Assembly: GCA_945787635.1 (NCBI GenBank)
Contig: CALZIK010000070.1
Coordinates: 1-64,000 of the forward strand
Direction: 5' to 3'
DNA from: Thermoanaerobaculia bacterium
Lineage (GTDB): Bacteria > Acidobacteriota > Thermoanaerobaculia > Multivoradales > JAHEKO01
DNA: 64,000 bases
Every line of letters begins with the position of its first letter. Within the stretch, counting starts at the first letter, position 1. A program made the translations under genes and the position numbers. Positions 1-7,772 of this stretch are shown piece by piece. Below the pieces are notes generated by a model. It saw only the letters and a list, made by a program, of their open reading frames with translations, was not told where the DNA came from and did no database searches.

Positions 1-384
1 CAAGCGGACGGAGACGGAGATTAGGCGCTTGCGCCTTGTAGCGGTCGAGCCCCGTCTCGACCGAATCAAGACGGTCGACGGAGGCGTCGACCGCTACAAG
101 CGGACGGAGACGCAGATCAGGCGCTTGCGCCTTGTAACGGTCGAGCTCTGTCTCGACCGAATCAAGACGGTCGACAGGGGCGTCGACCGCTACAAGCGGA
201 CGGAGACGGAGATTAGGCGCTTGCGCCTTGTAGCGGTCGAGCTCCGTCTCGACCGAATCAAGACGGTCGACAGAGGCGTCGACCGCTACAAGCGGACGGA
301 GACGGAGATTAGGCGCTTGCGCCTTGTAGCGGTCGAGCCCCGTCTCGACCGAATCAAGACGGTCGACGGAGGCGTCGACCGCTA
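1..384. repeat. 96-bp tandem repeat array, four full copies
   Basis: Four head-to-tail units of exactly 96 bp begin at 1, 97, 193 and 289. Copies 1 and 4 are identical and copies 2 and 3 differ at a few bases. The array breaks down just after 385 and probably continues beyond the left edge. Each unit holds several inverted repeats: GGCGC-TT-GCGCC, CGGTCGAG-6 nt-CTCGACCG, and a longer pair CTTGTAGCGGTCGA / TCGACCGCTACAAG. Because 96 is a multiple of three, a frame stays open across the array (29-448) and would encode a 32-residue repeat. I see no RBS or known domain, so I treat it as structured non-coding DNA. Confidence 0.93.
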
Positions 385-421
385 CAACCGCCCGAACGCG
401 GCCTGCGAGACGGACTTGGTG

Positions 422-443
422 GCGCCGCACACGTGTGCGGCGC
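422..443. terminator. Perfect 22-bp palindrome at the ssb 3' end
   Basis: GCGCCGCACAC is followed directly by its reverse complement GTGTGCGGCGC, one base beyond the ssb stop codon. It can form a very stable hairpin on either strand. The leftward ssb transcript has no U-tract after it, so it may act as a 3' end stabiliser or a weak terminator. It also separates ssb from the 96-bp repeat array. Confidence 0.5.
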
Positions 444-444
444 T

Positions 445-870
445 TTAGAAGGGTATGTCGTCGTCGTCGGGACCGGAATCGGGCGGTCCGTCGGGTGGCC
501 CCGAAGGAGAGTGGCCGCCGCCTCCGGACTGCATGCTGTCGCCGCGCCCGCCGAGCATCTGGAAGTTGTCGCACACGATCTCGGTGCGGTACTTTTTCTC
601 ACCGGACTGTTTGTCGTCCCATGACCGGGTCTGCAGGCGGCCCTCGACGAAGATCTGCCGTCCCTTGGCGAGATACTGGCCGGCGATCTCGGCTTGACGA
701 CCCCAGCAAACGATGTTGTGCCATTCGGTCTGTTCTTGGCGATTCCCGTCCCGGTCCTTCCAACGGCGGTTGGTGGCCAGGCTGAATGAGGCCACCGACT
801 GGCCGGAAGGTGTCGAGCGAACCTCGGGGTCCCTGCCCAGGTTGCCGATCAACATGACTTTGTTGAGCAT
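445..870 (-). CDS. ssb: Single-stranded DNA-binding protein SSB
   Basis: This 141-residue protein starts [18 protein letters not shown], the canonical beginning of a bacterial SSB. The OB-fold spans about residues 1-105, with the usual [10 protein letters not shown] segment and the [16 protein letters not shown] strand. A Gly/Pro/Ser-rich linker follows and the protein ends in the acidic tip DDDDIPF, which binds replication and repair partners. The length is normal for the tetrameric bacterial type. It coats single-stranded DNA in replication, recombination and repair. It is transcribed leftward, divergent from dtd, and a perfect palindrome sits immediately after its stop. Confidence 0.97.
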   Translation of the reverse strand: MLNKVMLIGNLGRDPEVRSTPSGQSVASFSLATNRRWKDRDGNRQEQTEWHNIVCWGRQAEIAGQYLAKGRQIFVEGRLQTRSWDDKQSGEKKYRTEIVCDNFQMLGGRGDSMQSGGGGHSPSGPPDGPPDSGPDDDDIPF

Positions 871-1000
871 GTTCGTCTCCTCAGAACTCTTCGGGTTGGA
901 CTCTTCTGGCGGTGCCGGAGAGTCGGTAAGCTATCACAGCCTTGCGGACGCCCCGCGGGGCGAAATCGGGTCGGAAGACCCACTTCAATAGACGTAAAAC

Positions 1001-1438
1001 ATGCGGATTGTCTTGCAAAAAGTGAGTCGCGCGGAGGTGCGAGTGGATGGCGAATCGATCGCGGCGATCGATCTGGGTCTTGCCGCCCTGGTGGCGATCG
1101 AGAAGGGCGACGACGAGGGGACCGTGGCGATGGCTGCGGACAAGCTCTCCAACGTGCGCTGCTTTCCGGATTCCACCGGGCGGATGAACCTCGATGCGGC
1201 GGCGGCCGGCGCCGGTTTCCTGGTCGTTTCGCAGTTCACTCTGGCCGCGCGACTCGATCGTGGCCGCCGGCCGTCGTTCGAGCGAGCCGCTCAGCCCGAG
1301 GCGGCCGACGCCCTGCTCGAGCTGTTGGTCGCGGACCTGAGGAGCCGGGGCCACCGGGTCGAAGAAGGACGGTTCGGCGCCCACATGGAGGTCGAGATCG
1401 TCAATGACGGCCCGGTGACCCTGATCCTCGAGCTTTAG
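1001..1438 (+). CDS. dtd: D-aminoacyl-tRNA deacylase
   Basis: This 145-residue protein matches the DTD family over its full length. It begins MRIVLQKVSRAEVRVDG and has the SQFTL motif near residue 79. Near the C-terminus is NDGPVT, the Gly-cisPro motif that reads the chirality of the aminoacyl group. The enzyme hydrolyses D-aminoacyl-tRNAs (and misacylated glycyl-tRNA) in the cytosol and keeps D-amino acids out of proteins. The ATG at 1001 matches the family N-terminus exactly. The gene is divergent from ssb (130 bp gap) and convergent with the M50 protease gene, ending 34 bp from it. Confidence 0.95.
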   Translation: MRIVLQKVSRAEVRVDGESIAAIDLGLAALVAIEKGDDEGTVAMAADKLSNVRCFPDSTGRMNLDAAAAGAGFLVVSQFTLAARLDRGRRPSFERAAQPEAADALLELLVADLRSRGHRVEEGRFGAHMEVEIVNDGPVTLILEL

Positions 1439-1472
1439 TGGACCGCTGCCGGCAAGGTGGTCGGCTCGAGCG

Positions 1473-2432
1473 TCAACGGACCGGGATCACGTCGAGAGGG
1501 ACGGGCATGAATGACAGGGCGAAGACCAGCAGGGTCAGCCAGCCGATCAGTTTGTGCTTGCCCTCGAGCGGAAGGCTCTCGTTCTGGACGGGAGGATGCC
1601 GCAGCCCGATCACGACGACGATCACGCACCAGAGCAGCCAGCCAGGCCAGAGGATGCCGCACAGGCCGAGAACGATCCACAGCGGCCACGCGAACCGGTG
1701 CTGCAGCCGCCCGGCTACCGCGTAGAGGATGTGGCCGCCGTCGAGCTGAGCGAACGGCAGCAGGTTGAGAGCGGTCGCGAGCAGCCCGACCCATGCCGCT
1801 AGAGCGAAGGGATGGAGATTGAGCGCCGCGCCTTCGGGAAGCGGTCCGTGAAACACCCACGAGGCGGCCTGGAGGGCCAGGGACCGCCCGGGCAGGAAAA
1901 GCAGGGCGGTGGCGGTGTCCGGCGATGCGGCCTGATAGAGGGCCGGTTGCGATCGCGCGATGCCGATCCACAGGAAGGGAAGCAGGGCGACGAAGCCCGT
2001 CAGCGGGCCGCCAGCTCCCACCACCAGCAGCTCGCGACGGTTCCGGATCGGGCGGCGGATCTTGATGAACGCTCCCAGGGTACCGAGCGCGAAGGGTGCC
2101 GGCAGGAAATAGGGCGGCGTGGTGGGGAGCCCGTAGCGACGGCACGGGAGGTAGTGGCCGAGCTCGTGGCATCCGAGGATCAACAGCAAGGGAATCGAGA
2201 AGCTCAGTCCCGCGGCCAGCAGGTCGGAGCTGCTCCACACCGCGGCGACCACAGACGGGCTCAGCCAGAAGGCCAGGTCGGTCGAGTCTTCGGTGTGCGT
2301 CGCTACCGACCAGATCGCGCCTAGAGTGGTGGTCGTGAAAACGGTCAGAAGGAAAAGCGCGCCGGCCAGCGCCAGTTGCCAAGGCCGGTGCCTCGAGGGT
2401 GGCAGGGCCGAAGCTGCCGGCGACGCGTTCAC
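1473..2432 (-). CDS. M50 (site-2-type) membrane metalloprotease
   Basis: A polytopic membrane protein with the zinc motif HELGH (about residues 89-93 from the start used here) inside a hydrophobic segment, and a second motif, LDGGH, followed by more membrane segments, as in the S2P/M50B family. Such proteases cut substrates within the membrane, often releasing transcription factors or trimming signal peptides. Its substrate cannot be told from context. The frame stays open back to an ATG at 2606, but that would overlap the HU gene by about 125 bp, so I chose the GTG at 2432 (about 319 residues), just downstream of the HU stop. I see no strong RBS there, so the start is uncertain. Confidence 0.85.
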   Translation of the reverse strand: MNASPAASALPPSRHRPWQLALAGALFLLTVFTTTTLGAIWSVATHTEDSTDLAFWLSPSVVAAVWSSSDLLAAGLSFSIPLLLILGCHELGHYLPCRRYGLPTTPPYFLPAPFALGTLGAFIKIRRPIRNRRELLVVGAGGPLTGFVALLPFLWIGIARSQPALYQAASPDTATALLFLPGRSLALQAASWVFHGPLPEGAALNLHPFALAAWVGLLATALNLLPFAQLDGGHILYAVAGRLQHRFAWPLWIVLGLCGILWPGWLLWCVIVVVIGLRHPPVQNESLPLEGKHKLIGWLTLLVFALSFMPVPLDVIPVR

Positions 2433-2481
2433 GGTGACGAGCGCTGGCCGGCCGAAGGAGTCCTTGGGGGCCGCGGCGGAT

Positions 2482-2748
2482 CTAGATGCCGCGCAGCTCT
2501 TTGCCCGGCTTGAAACGCACCGTCTTGCCGGGAGCGATGGCAACCTCGACGCCAGTCTTCGGGTTGCGGCCGATACCGCGTTTGCGATCTCGAACCTGAA
2601 AAACACCGAAGCCGCGCAGCTCGATTCGTTTGCCTTGCCGAAGCGCGTGCTTCATCGCGCTCAGGATGGTGTCCACCGCGAGAGCCGCTTTGACTCTCGA
2701 AACGTCGGAAGTTTCGGCTACGCGAGTGACGAGATCGTTTTTTATCAT
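2482..2748 (-). CDS. HU-family nucleoid-associated DNA-binding protein
   Basis: This 88-residue protein begins [12 protein letters not shown] and contains the HU signature [20 protein letters not shown], including the GRNPKTG DNA-binding arm, followed by the C-terminal KPGKELR. The size and layout are typical of HU/IHF-type homodimers or heterodimers. It bends and compacts DNA. HU and IHF-alpha/beta cannot be separated reliably by eye, so no symbol is given. It lies between the MshEN-GAF gene (49 bp upstream) and the M50 protease gene on the same strand, which suggests they may share a transcript. Confidence 0.95.
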   Translation of the reverse strand: MIKNDLVTRVAETSDVSRVKAALAVDTILSAMKHALRQGKRIELRGFGVFQVRDRKRGIGRNPKTGVEVAIAPGKTVRFKPGKELRGI

Positions 2749-2797
2749 TCCGAGGGCAGCGGAGTGTAGCAGTGGGTCCTTAGGGTGTCAACGAAGG

Positions 2798-3994
2798 TCA
2801 TGTGGTTTGGAGCTTTCGGCGCAAGATGCATCGTTCGAACGCCAGCGAGGCCATTTTCCCGACTCGCTTCAAAAGGTCGAGATCGGTGGAGCTCAGGCCT
2901 GCGCCGCCCTGGTCGACATACACCGCGCAGACCAAACGACCACGAACCTTCACCGGTAGGAACAAGCACTCTCGTTCCAGTGACCCGTCCCAACAGCGAG
3001 CGAGTGCGACGTGAGCGGGTGTGGCTTCGAGATGGCCGGCGAAAAACGGCACCCCGCCGGCGAGCTCGCGAAATACGGTGGCCTGATGAAGTCCGACCGA
3101 GTAATGCCGAAGCCACTCGGCGTCGATGTGATCTCCGCGGCCGGTCCACCCGCTGACCTCATCCCGGCCCGAGGACACTCTGTACAGGAGCACCCGCGGG
3201 AAGCGCTTGGAAAGCGAGTCAAGCAGCGCGGCTCCGATCTGAGAAGCGGTTTCGGCTTCGCTCAACATCTGGCCGAACTGCCCACTGTCCAGCTTGGAAG
3301 CCGACGCCTCGGGATCGTGGGCTACAGAGGCTGCCACCCGCATCGATCCGCGGCTGGCCGCGAGTGCGTCGCGCTCCTCCTGGGTCAGCGCGATGGAGCG
3401 CCTCTCGGCCGGCGGGGGAGCGAAGTGTGGTTGATGCGAGGACCCTTCGTCTTCGGACCCTGGCCGCAAGCGCTGCGGCACGGGACTCACCTTTGCCTGG
3501 GGCGCCGTTGCCTTCGGTCCGGGGTGTTCGTGGTCGAGCAGGTGCCTGAAACGAAGCGGTATCGCGCCGCCATAGTGCCGGTGCAGCGCCTCGACGATCC
3601 TCAGCTCGGTGGCCAGGTGGGGATGAATGCGCCGGCCCAGGGAAAAAGACAGCTCGTCTTCGAGCGCCAGGTCGCCGGGATCGAGCAGCGCGATATCGAC
3701 TCGGTCCGCCGAGAGCCGGAACGGCACCGCCGAGCAGTTCAAGGCCGTGGACGCCGGCAGCAGCGCCAGCAGCTCGGGTGGCACGCTGGCGAGATCGGAC
3801 CTGGTGGCGTGGGGCACGCCCAACTGCCCCGAGAGCACCGAAAGCAGAACGTCCTCGCCGAGTGCGCCGATCTCCATCAGGCAGGTCCCGAGCCTGCCGC
3901 CGAATTCGCGCTGCCGCTCGAGGGCTCGGTCGAGCTGAGGCCGAGAGATGAGGCCGCGAGAGATCAACAGCGCTCCCAACTCGGTTTTGGGCAT
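2798..3994 (-). CDS. MshEN (c-di-GMP-binding type) and GAF-like protein
   Basis: A 398-residue soluble protein. Residues 5-28 and 34-57 are two 24-residue motifs of the form (R)LGxxLxxxG-x6-L-x3-L-x2-Q separated by five residues. This is the tandem arrangement of the MshEN domain (GspE N-terminal domain) that binds cyclic di-GMP; the first copy has ELG instead of RLG. Residues about 60-140 complete that domain. A low-complexity linker follows, and residues about 235-395 resemble a GAF domain. There is no ATPase domain, so this is a stand-alone sensor and not a GspE/PilB motor. Its output is unknown. The start ATG at 3994 is preceded by the region shared with the divergent TPR gene. Confidence 0.75.
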   Translation of the reverse strand: MPKTELGALLISRGLISRPQLDRALERQREFGGRLGTCLMEIGALGEDVLLSVLSGQLGVPHATRSDLASVPPELLALLPASTALNCSAVPFRLSADRVDIALLDPGDLALEDELSFSLGRRIHPHLATELRIVEALHRHYGGAIPLRFRHLLDHEHPGPKATAPQAKVSPVPQRLRPGSEDEGSSHQPHFAPPPAERRSIALTQEERDALAASRGSMRVAASVAHDPEASASKLDSGQFGQMLSEAETASQIGAALLDSLSKRFPRVLLYRVSSGRDEVSGWTGRGDHIDAEWLRHYSVGLHQATVFRELAGGVPFFAGHLEATPAHVALARCWDGSLERECLFLPVKVRGRLVCAVYVDQGGAGLSSTDLDLLKRVGKMASLAFERCILRRKLQTT

Positions 3995-4108
3995 CCAGAG
4001 TGTCTCGATTAAGTCTCTTGTTTTCAGCGGTTATCGCGTCGAATCCGATTATAGGAACGGTTCGTGCGGTTGTAAAGAAAAAGCCGTCATTGATATCGTG
4101 CCTTCGGC

Positions 4109-6079
4109 ATGTTGGAGCGGTCTAGAAACGACTCGAGGCGGCTCGCCACGGCGCTCGCGCTTTGGATCGGCGTCGCTGCGGCCTTTGCCGGCCTCGCCTC
4201 CGCCTCCGGCGCGGAATCGCAACCGGATGGGTCGCAGTCGGGCGCGGCGGAGGTGCAAGACGCGCAGTACCTCTTTGCGCTCGCCCAGGCACTGCGTCAC
4301 GAGTCAGACTACGCCGGGGCTCGCGAGGCCTACGGCAAGGCGCTCGAGCTCGAGCCCGACGATCCGTACCTGCGGCTGACGTTTGCGGAATTTCTGTACG
4401 ACTTGGGCGAGCTCGAAGAGGCCGCCGCCCAGGCCTCGGCGTCGCGCCGGCTGGATCCGGAAAACCCGGAGGCGCTTCGCCTGCAGGCGAGAGTCGCGCT
4501 GAGGCAGGCGGACAAGACATCCGATGCCGTGGAAAACGCGATTCGACTGTACGCCGAGCTGGCTCGGATGTTGCCAAACGACCTCGAAGCGCGAGTCAGC
4601 TCCGGTCGGCTCTTGATGAGCCTCGGCCGATTCGAGGAAGCCGCCACGGTCCTGCGCGAAGCCTACGAGCTGAGACCTGACGATATGCGGCTGGTGTCGC
4701 TGCTCCTGAGCGCCTACCAGGGCTCTCAGGATCACGCGGAGGCCGAACGCGGCCTGCGCTCACTGCTCGCGAGATTCCCGGAGCTGCTCGAAGCGCGGCT
4801 GGCGCTGGGCAACCTGCTCGCCGGCACGGGCCGCCACCGTGACGCCGCGGCGCTCTTGAAGGAGGCGCCGGGTGACCAGCGAAAGAGCCTGGAGCTGATC
4901 CGGATCCTCACCCTCGAGCTCTATCGATCGGGGGTGTGGCAGGAGGCGCTGGCCGAGAGTGAAAGCTGGGTCGCGCTCGCGCCCGACGAGACTTCCGCCG
5001 GGTATCTGAATGCCCTCGCTCTCTCCGCGCTCGGGCGCTACACCGAGGCCGAGGAAGTGCTTCGCACGTTGCACGCAGCCGACCAGACCTCGTTCGACAT
5101 TGTTCGCGTCCTGGCGGAGGTCCTCGAGCGCCAGAACCGAGCCGAGGAAGCCGCCACGCTGCTAGCGGAGACTGTGGCTGCCCTCGAGAGCGACGGCCGG
5201 GCCGAGGAGGCGATGCAAACGACGCTGGAGCTCCTCGACCTCGAGGCGCGCTCCGAGAATTGGGAGCGCGTGATCGAACTGACAGCCGCGTTACAGGCCG
5301 ACGATGCGTTTGCGGACGACGGAGAGATCGCCCTGATGCGAGGCCAGGCGCTGTTGGAGAGTGGTCGGGAGAGTGAGGCGGTGGCTCTATTCTCCGGGCT
5401 GTCGGGAGATTCCGAGGTCGCCGACCGCGCCCGGGCGAGCGAAGCCGAAGCCCTGTTTCGCATGGGCGAGGTCGAGCAGGCCGAGCGCGTGTTGATGGAG
5501 CTCGCCAATGCGGGTGGCATCGAGAAGGTTCTCCTCGTGGCTCGCGCAATGCACCGCCTCGAGCTGTACCAGAAAGCCATCCCACTGTGGCTGCGCGCCA
5601 AACAGGACAACCCCGACGCTCTGGATGTCCGTTTCTGGCTGGGCAGCGCCTACGAGCGGAGCGGGAACCACCAGTCCGCGGAAGGCGAGTTTCGTGAGCT
5701 CCTCGAACGCGACGAGTTGTTCGCTCCGGCGTTGAACTATCTAGGCTACATGTGGGCCGAGCGCGGTGAGAACTTGGCCGAGGCACTCGGCCTGGTGGAG
5801 AAAGCCGTGGCTCTGGAACCCAACAACGGTGCCTATGTGGATTCGCTGGGATGGGCCTACTTCCAGCTCGGCAACTACGAGGAGGCGCGTGGCCATCTCG
5901 AGAAAGCGGCGCGTCTGGTCGGCAACGACGCGGTCGTCTTCGAGCATTTGGGTGACGTCTACGTCGCTCTTGGGAACCGTTCGCTTGCGGCTGCGTCCTA
6001 TCGGCGGGCTCTGGACCTGGAAGACGAAAACGAAGAGGCGGTCCAGCGCAAGCTCGACCAGCTGAACGGCGATTCCTGA
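4109..6079 (+). CDS. Tetratricopeptide repeat protein, probably exported
   Basis: This 656-residue protein has an N-terminal signal-peptide-like segment (residues about 8-33: basic start, hydrophobic core, Ala-rich end). Many TPR units follow, with the usual LG-Y-A-P spacing, for example near residues 50-120 and 500-640. TPR superhelices are protein-binding scaffolds. In Gram-negative bacteria such periplasmic TPR proteins often assist envelope assembly. The next gene, whose unshifted frame opens just inside this gene's 3' end, encodes a LolB-like lipoprotein, so an envelope role is likely. No enzyme motif is visible. Confidence 0.85.
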   Translation: MLERSRNDSRRLATALALWIGVAAAFAGLASASGAESQPDGSQSGAAEVQDAQYLFALAQALRHESDYAGAREAYGKALELEPDDPYLRLTFAEFLYDLGELEEAAAQASASRRLDPENPEALRLQARVALRQADKTSDAVENAIRLYAELARMLPNDLEARVSSGRLLMSLGRFEEAATVLREAYELRPDDMRLVSLLLSAYQGSQDHAEAERGLRSLLARFPELLEARLALGNLLAGTGRHRDAAALLKEAPGDQRKSLELIRILTLELYRSGVWQEALAESESWVALAPDETSAGYLNALALSALGRYTEAEEVLRTLHAADQTSFDIVRVLAEVLERQNRAEEAATLLAETVAALESDGRAEEAMQTTLELLDLEARSENWERVIELTAALQADDAFADDGEIALMRGQALLESGRESEAVALFSGLSGDSEVADRARASEAEALFRMGEVEQAERVLMELANAGGIEKVLLVARAMHRLELYQKAIPLWLRAKQDNPDALDVRFWLGSAYERSGNHQSAEGEFRELLERDELFAPALNYLGYMWAERGENLAEALGLVEKAVALEPNNGAYVDSLGWAYFQLGNYEEARGHLEKAARLVGNDAVVFEHLGDVYVALGNRSLAAASYRRALDLEDENEEAVQRKLDQLNGDS

Positions 6080-6155
6080 GCGGGAGTCACAAGCTGCGCT
6101 GCTCGCCGGGCTGTCGATTCTGGCGGCGATCGCAAGCGGCTGCGCCCATGGTCCC

Positions 6156-6836
6156 GTGCCGGCCGGCGCAGATTCTCGGACCTCATCGCAGACCGGTCTA
6201 CTCAAAGCAGATCTCGCCACCCAGCACTTGTTTCGAGTGCGATATGACGGTGATCGTGGTTCCGGCGCTCTGCGTCTGATTCTCAAGCTCGAGTCGCGGC
6301 ATCGCTACCGGATCGAGACCAAGGACCGCTTCGGGCGAGGCCTCTGGCGAATCGAGTTCGGACCGGAGCAGACGGTTCTGGTGGACGATCGCCAAAACAC
6401 CTATTGCGAGTCGCACGAGGGCGTCCGGATTCCGGAGATCGCGCTCGAGTCCTTGCCTCTCGAGGAGCTGCCTGCGATTCTCCTCGGGCGCCTGCCGGGC
6501 GATCTCGGGCCGCTGTCAAAACCGGGCTGGTACCGCGACAGCCAGGGCCGGCGCTGGACCGCGAGCGGCGGCTCGTCGCAACCCGACTCCTGGACGGTGT
6601 GGCAGGCCGGGGAGCCGTGGCTGTGGTGGGGCCGGGACGAGCAAGGCGAGGGCGTGCTCTCCCACCGGGACGGGAGCCAGTTGAGATGGCGCCACGTCGC
6701 CGGTGAGCCGCTCGTGGAGGGATTGGTCGAGTTGCGTTTGGAGCCTCGCTACGAGCAGGTGGCCTGCGATGAGTGGAGCGTCTCGGCGACGTCGAGCGGC
6801 CGAGACTCCGGAGACTCCGAAGAACGGCAGCCTTGA
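6156..6836 (+). CDS. LolB-like lipoprotein, N-terminus probably further upstream
   Basis: From the GTG at 6156 the protein has 226 residues. Its middle (about residues 20-110) looks like the antiparallel beta-rich LolB/LolA-type lipoprotein fold: repeated strands, then ALRLILKLESRHRYRIETKD and DRFGRGLWRIEF. The frame is open upstream to 6066 and encodes a hydrophobic run ending ILAAIASGC, a plausible lipobox with Cys at 6141-6143. The true start is therefore probably upstream of 6156, overlapping or abutting the TPR stop. No ATG, GTG or TTG exists there; CTG at 6099 or ATT at 6072 are the candidates. LolB proteins insert lipoproteins into the outer membrane; the family assignment here is tentative. 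Confidence 0.6.
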   Translation: MPAGADSRTSSQTGLLKADLATQHLFRVRYDGDRGSGALRLILKLESRHRYRIETKDRFGRGLWRIEFGPEQTVLVDDRQNTYCESHEGVRIPEIALESLPLEELPAILLGRLPGDLGPLSKPGWYRDSQGRRWTASGGSSQPDSWTVWQAGEPWLWWGRDEQGEGVLSHRDGSQLRWRHVAGEPLVEGLVELRLEPRYEQVACDEWSVSATSSGRDSGDSEERQP

Positions 6837-6876
6837 CTACGCAGTGCCCTCGCACTGGGGCGCGGGGAGCGCACCG

Positions 6877-6904
6877 TTGAAATTCGGGCATGGTTTGTTA
6901 GCAT
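6877..6904 (+). promoter_or_regulatory. Putative sigma-70-type promoter for spoVG
   Basis: TTGAAA (6877-6882), a 16-bp spacer and TAGCAT (6899-6904) lie 24 bp upstream of the SpoVG start codon. A purine-rich RBS (GGCGGGGGA, about 6917-6924) follows. This is recognised by eye only. Confidence 0.4.
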
Positions 6905-6927
6905 TACGAATCCTTGGCGGGGGAATC

Positions 6928-7455
6928 ATGAGAATCACAGACATCAAAGTGTTTCCGGTACGCGAGAAGAAGCTCAAGGCGTTCATCTCGATCATCATTG
7001 ACGATTGCTTCATGATCAACGACATCAAAGTGATCAAGGGGAAAGAGGGTCTTTTCATCAGCATGCCCAGCCGGCGAAAGCGAAACGGCAAGTTCAAGGA
7101 CATCGCCCATCCGCTCAACAACGAGACCCGGCAGGCCATGGAGGGCGTGATTCTCCAGGCCTACACCGGTGCCGTTGACGGCGAGGAAGGGCAGACAGGC
7201 GATCTCGAGTCGCCGCAGATGGGAGACGAGGCGGCGCCCGGTCGACAAGTTGAGGAGCCGATTGCCTCCGAGACCCCGGTGCCCCGCCGGAACGCCGTGC
7301 CGGCGGATTCTTCCGGGGCTCGAGCCACGATCGCCGAGACCGCGAACGGCTCGGAAGAGGCTAAGGCCGCCGAACCCGACGAACCCGACAAGTCCGACAA
7401 GTCCCTGGAGGAAGTCGCCGAGCTGCACTTGCGTGATTCCTTCTGGGGCACCTGA
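6928..7455 (+). CDS. spoVG: SpoVG-family RNA/DNA-binding regulator with a long acidic tail
   Basis: Residues 1-85 match SpoVG closely: MRITDIKVFPVREKKLKAF, then IIDDCFMINDIKVIKG and the conserved FISMPSRR-K-D-IAHPLN core. SpoVG is a small site-specific DNA- and RNA-binding regulator found in spore formers and in non-sporulating phyla. The protein here is 175 residues, about twice the usual length. The extra 90 residues are rich in Glu, Asp, Ala and Pro, look disordered, and end LHLRDSFWGT. The frame extends upstream of 6928 but only into the preceding gene. The ATG at 6928 has a good RBS and the exact family N-terminus. Confidence 0.92.
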   Translation: MRITDIKVFPVREKKLKAFISIIIDDCFMINDIKVIKGKEGLFISMPSRRKRNGKFKDIAHPLNNETRQAMEGVILQAYTGAVDGEEGQTGDLESPQMGDEAAPGRQVEEPIASETPVPRRNAVPADSSGARATIAETANGSEEAKAAEPDEPDKSDKSLEEVAELHLRDSFWGT

Positions 7456-7500
7456 AGCTTAGCGCGCGCGGCGCCGGTTGTGGCAGACTCGGGCGGAAAC

Positions 7501-7575
7501 TGGGGCGTCGCCAAGTGGTAAGGCACCGGACTTTGGATCCGGCATTCGCAGGTTCGATCCCTGCCGCCCCAGCCA
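7501..7575 (+). tRNA. tRNA-Gln (anticodon UUG), CCA encoded
   Basis: A full cloverleaf can be drawn: acceptor stem TGGGGCG/CGCCCCA, D-arm GCC/GGC, anticodon stem CCGGA/TCCGG with loop CTTTGGA (anticodon TTG), a five-base variable loop, T-stem GCAGG/CCTGC with TTCGATC, discriminator G and genomic CCA at 7573-7575. It lies between spoVG and prs on the same strand. Confidence 0.96.
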
Positions 7576-7772
7576 TTCGGGCTCCTTCGCCGACTCGATG
7601 GGATTCCCTCCCGGCGGTGGGATGCGCTAAACTTCGGCCGCCGGCGAGGCCGTAGGCCCGGGTACCTAGTACAATCCGCGTCGATTCCGACCCGTGAGCA
7701 GCGGCCCGCGGGGAGGTAAGAATCCGGCGATCCACGCAACCCACCCGAGAATTCCTGGAAATTGGACGCCCG

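Noticed and set aside
1-384. CRISPR array
   Set aside because: The whole 96-bp unit is repeated with no variable spacers, and no cas genes are present.
29-448. 139-codon open frame through the 96-bp array
   Set aside because: It stays open only because the period is a multiple of three. There is no RBS and no known repeat protein matches.
2433-2606. Longer N-terminus for the M50 protease from the ATG at 2606
   Set aside because: It would overlap the HU gene by about 125 bp and adds an Arg/Ala/Ser-rich stretch not expected for this family.
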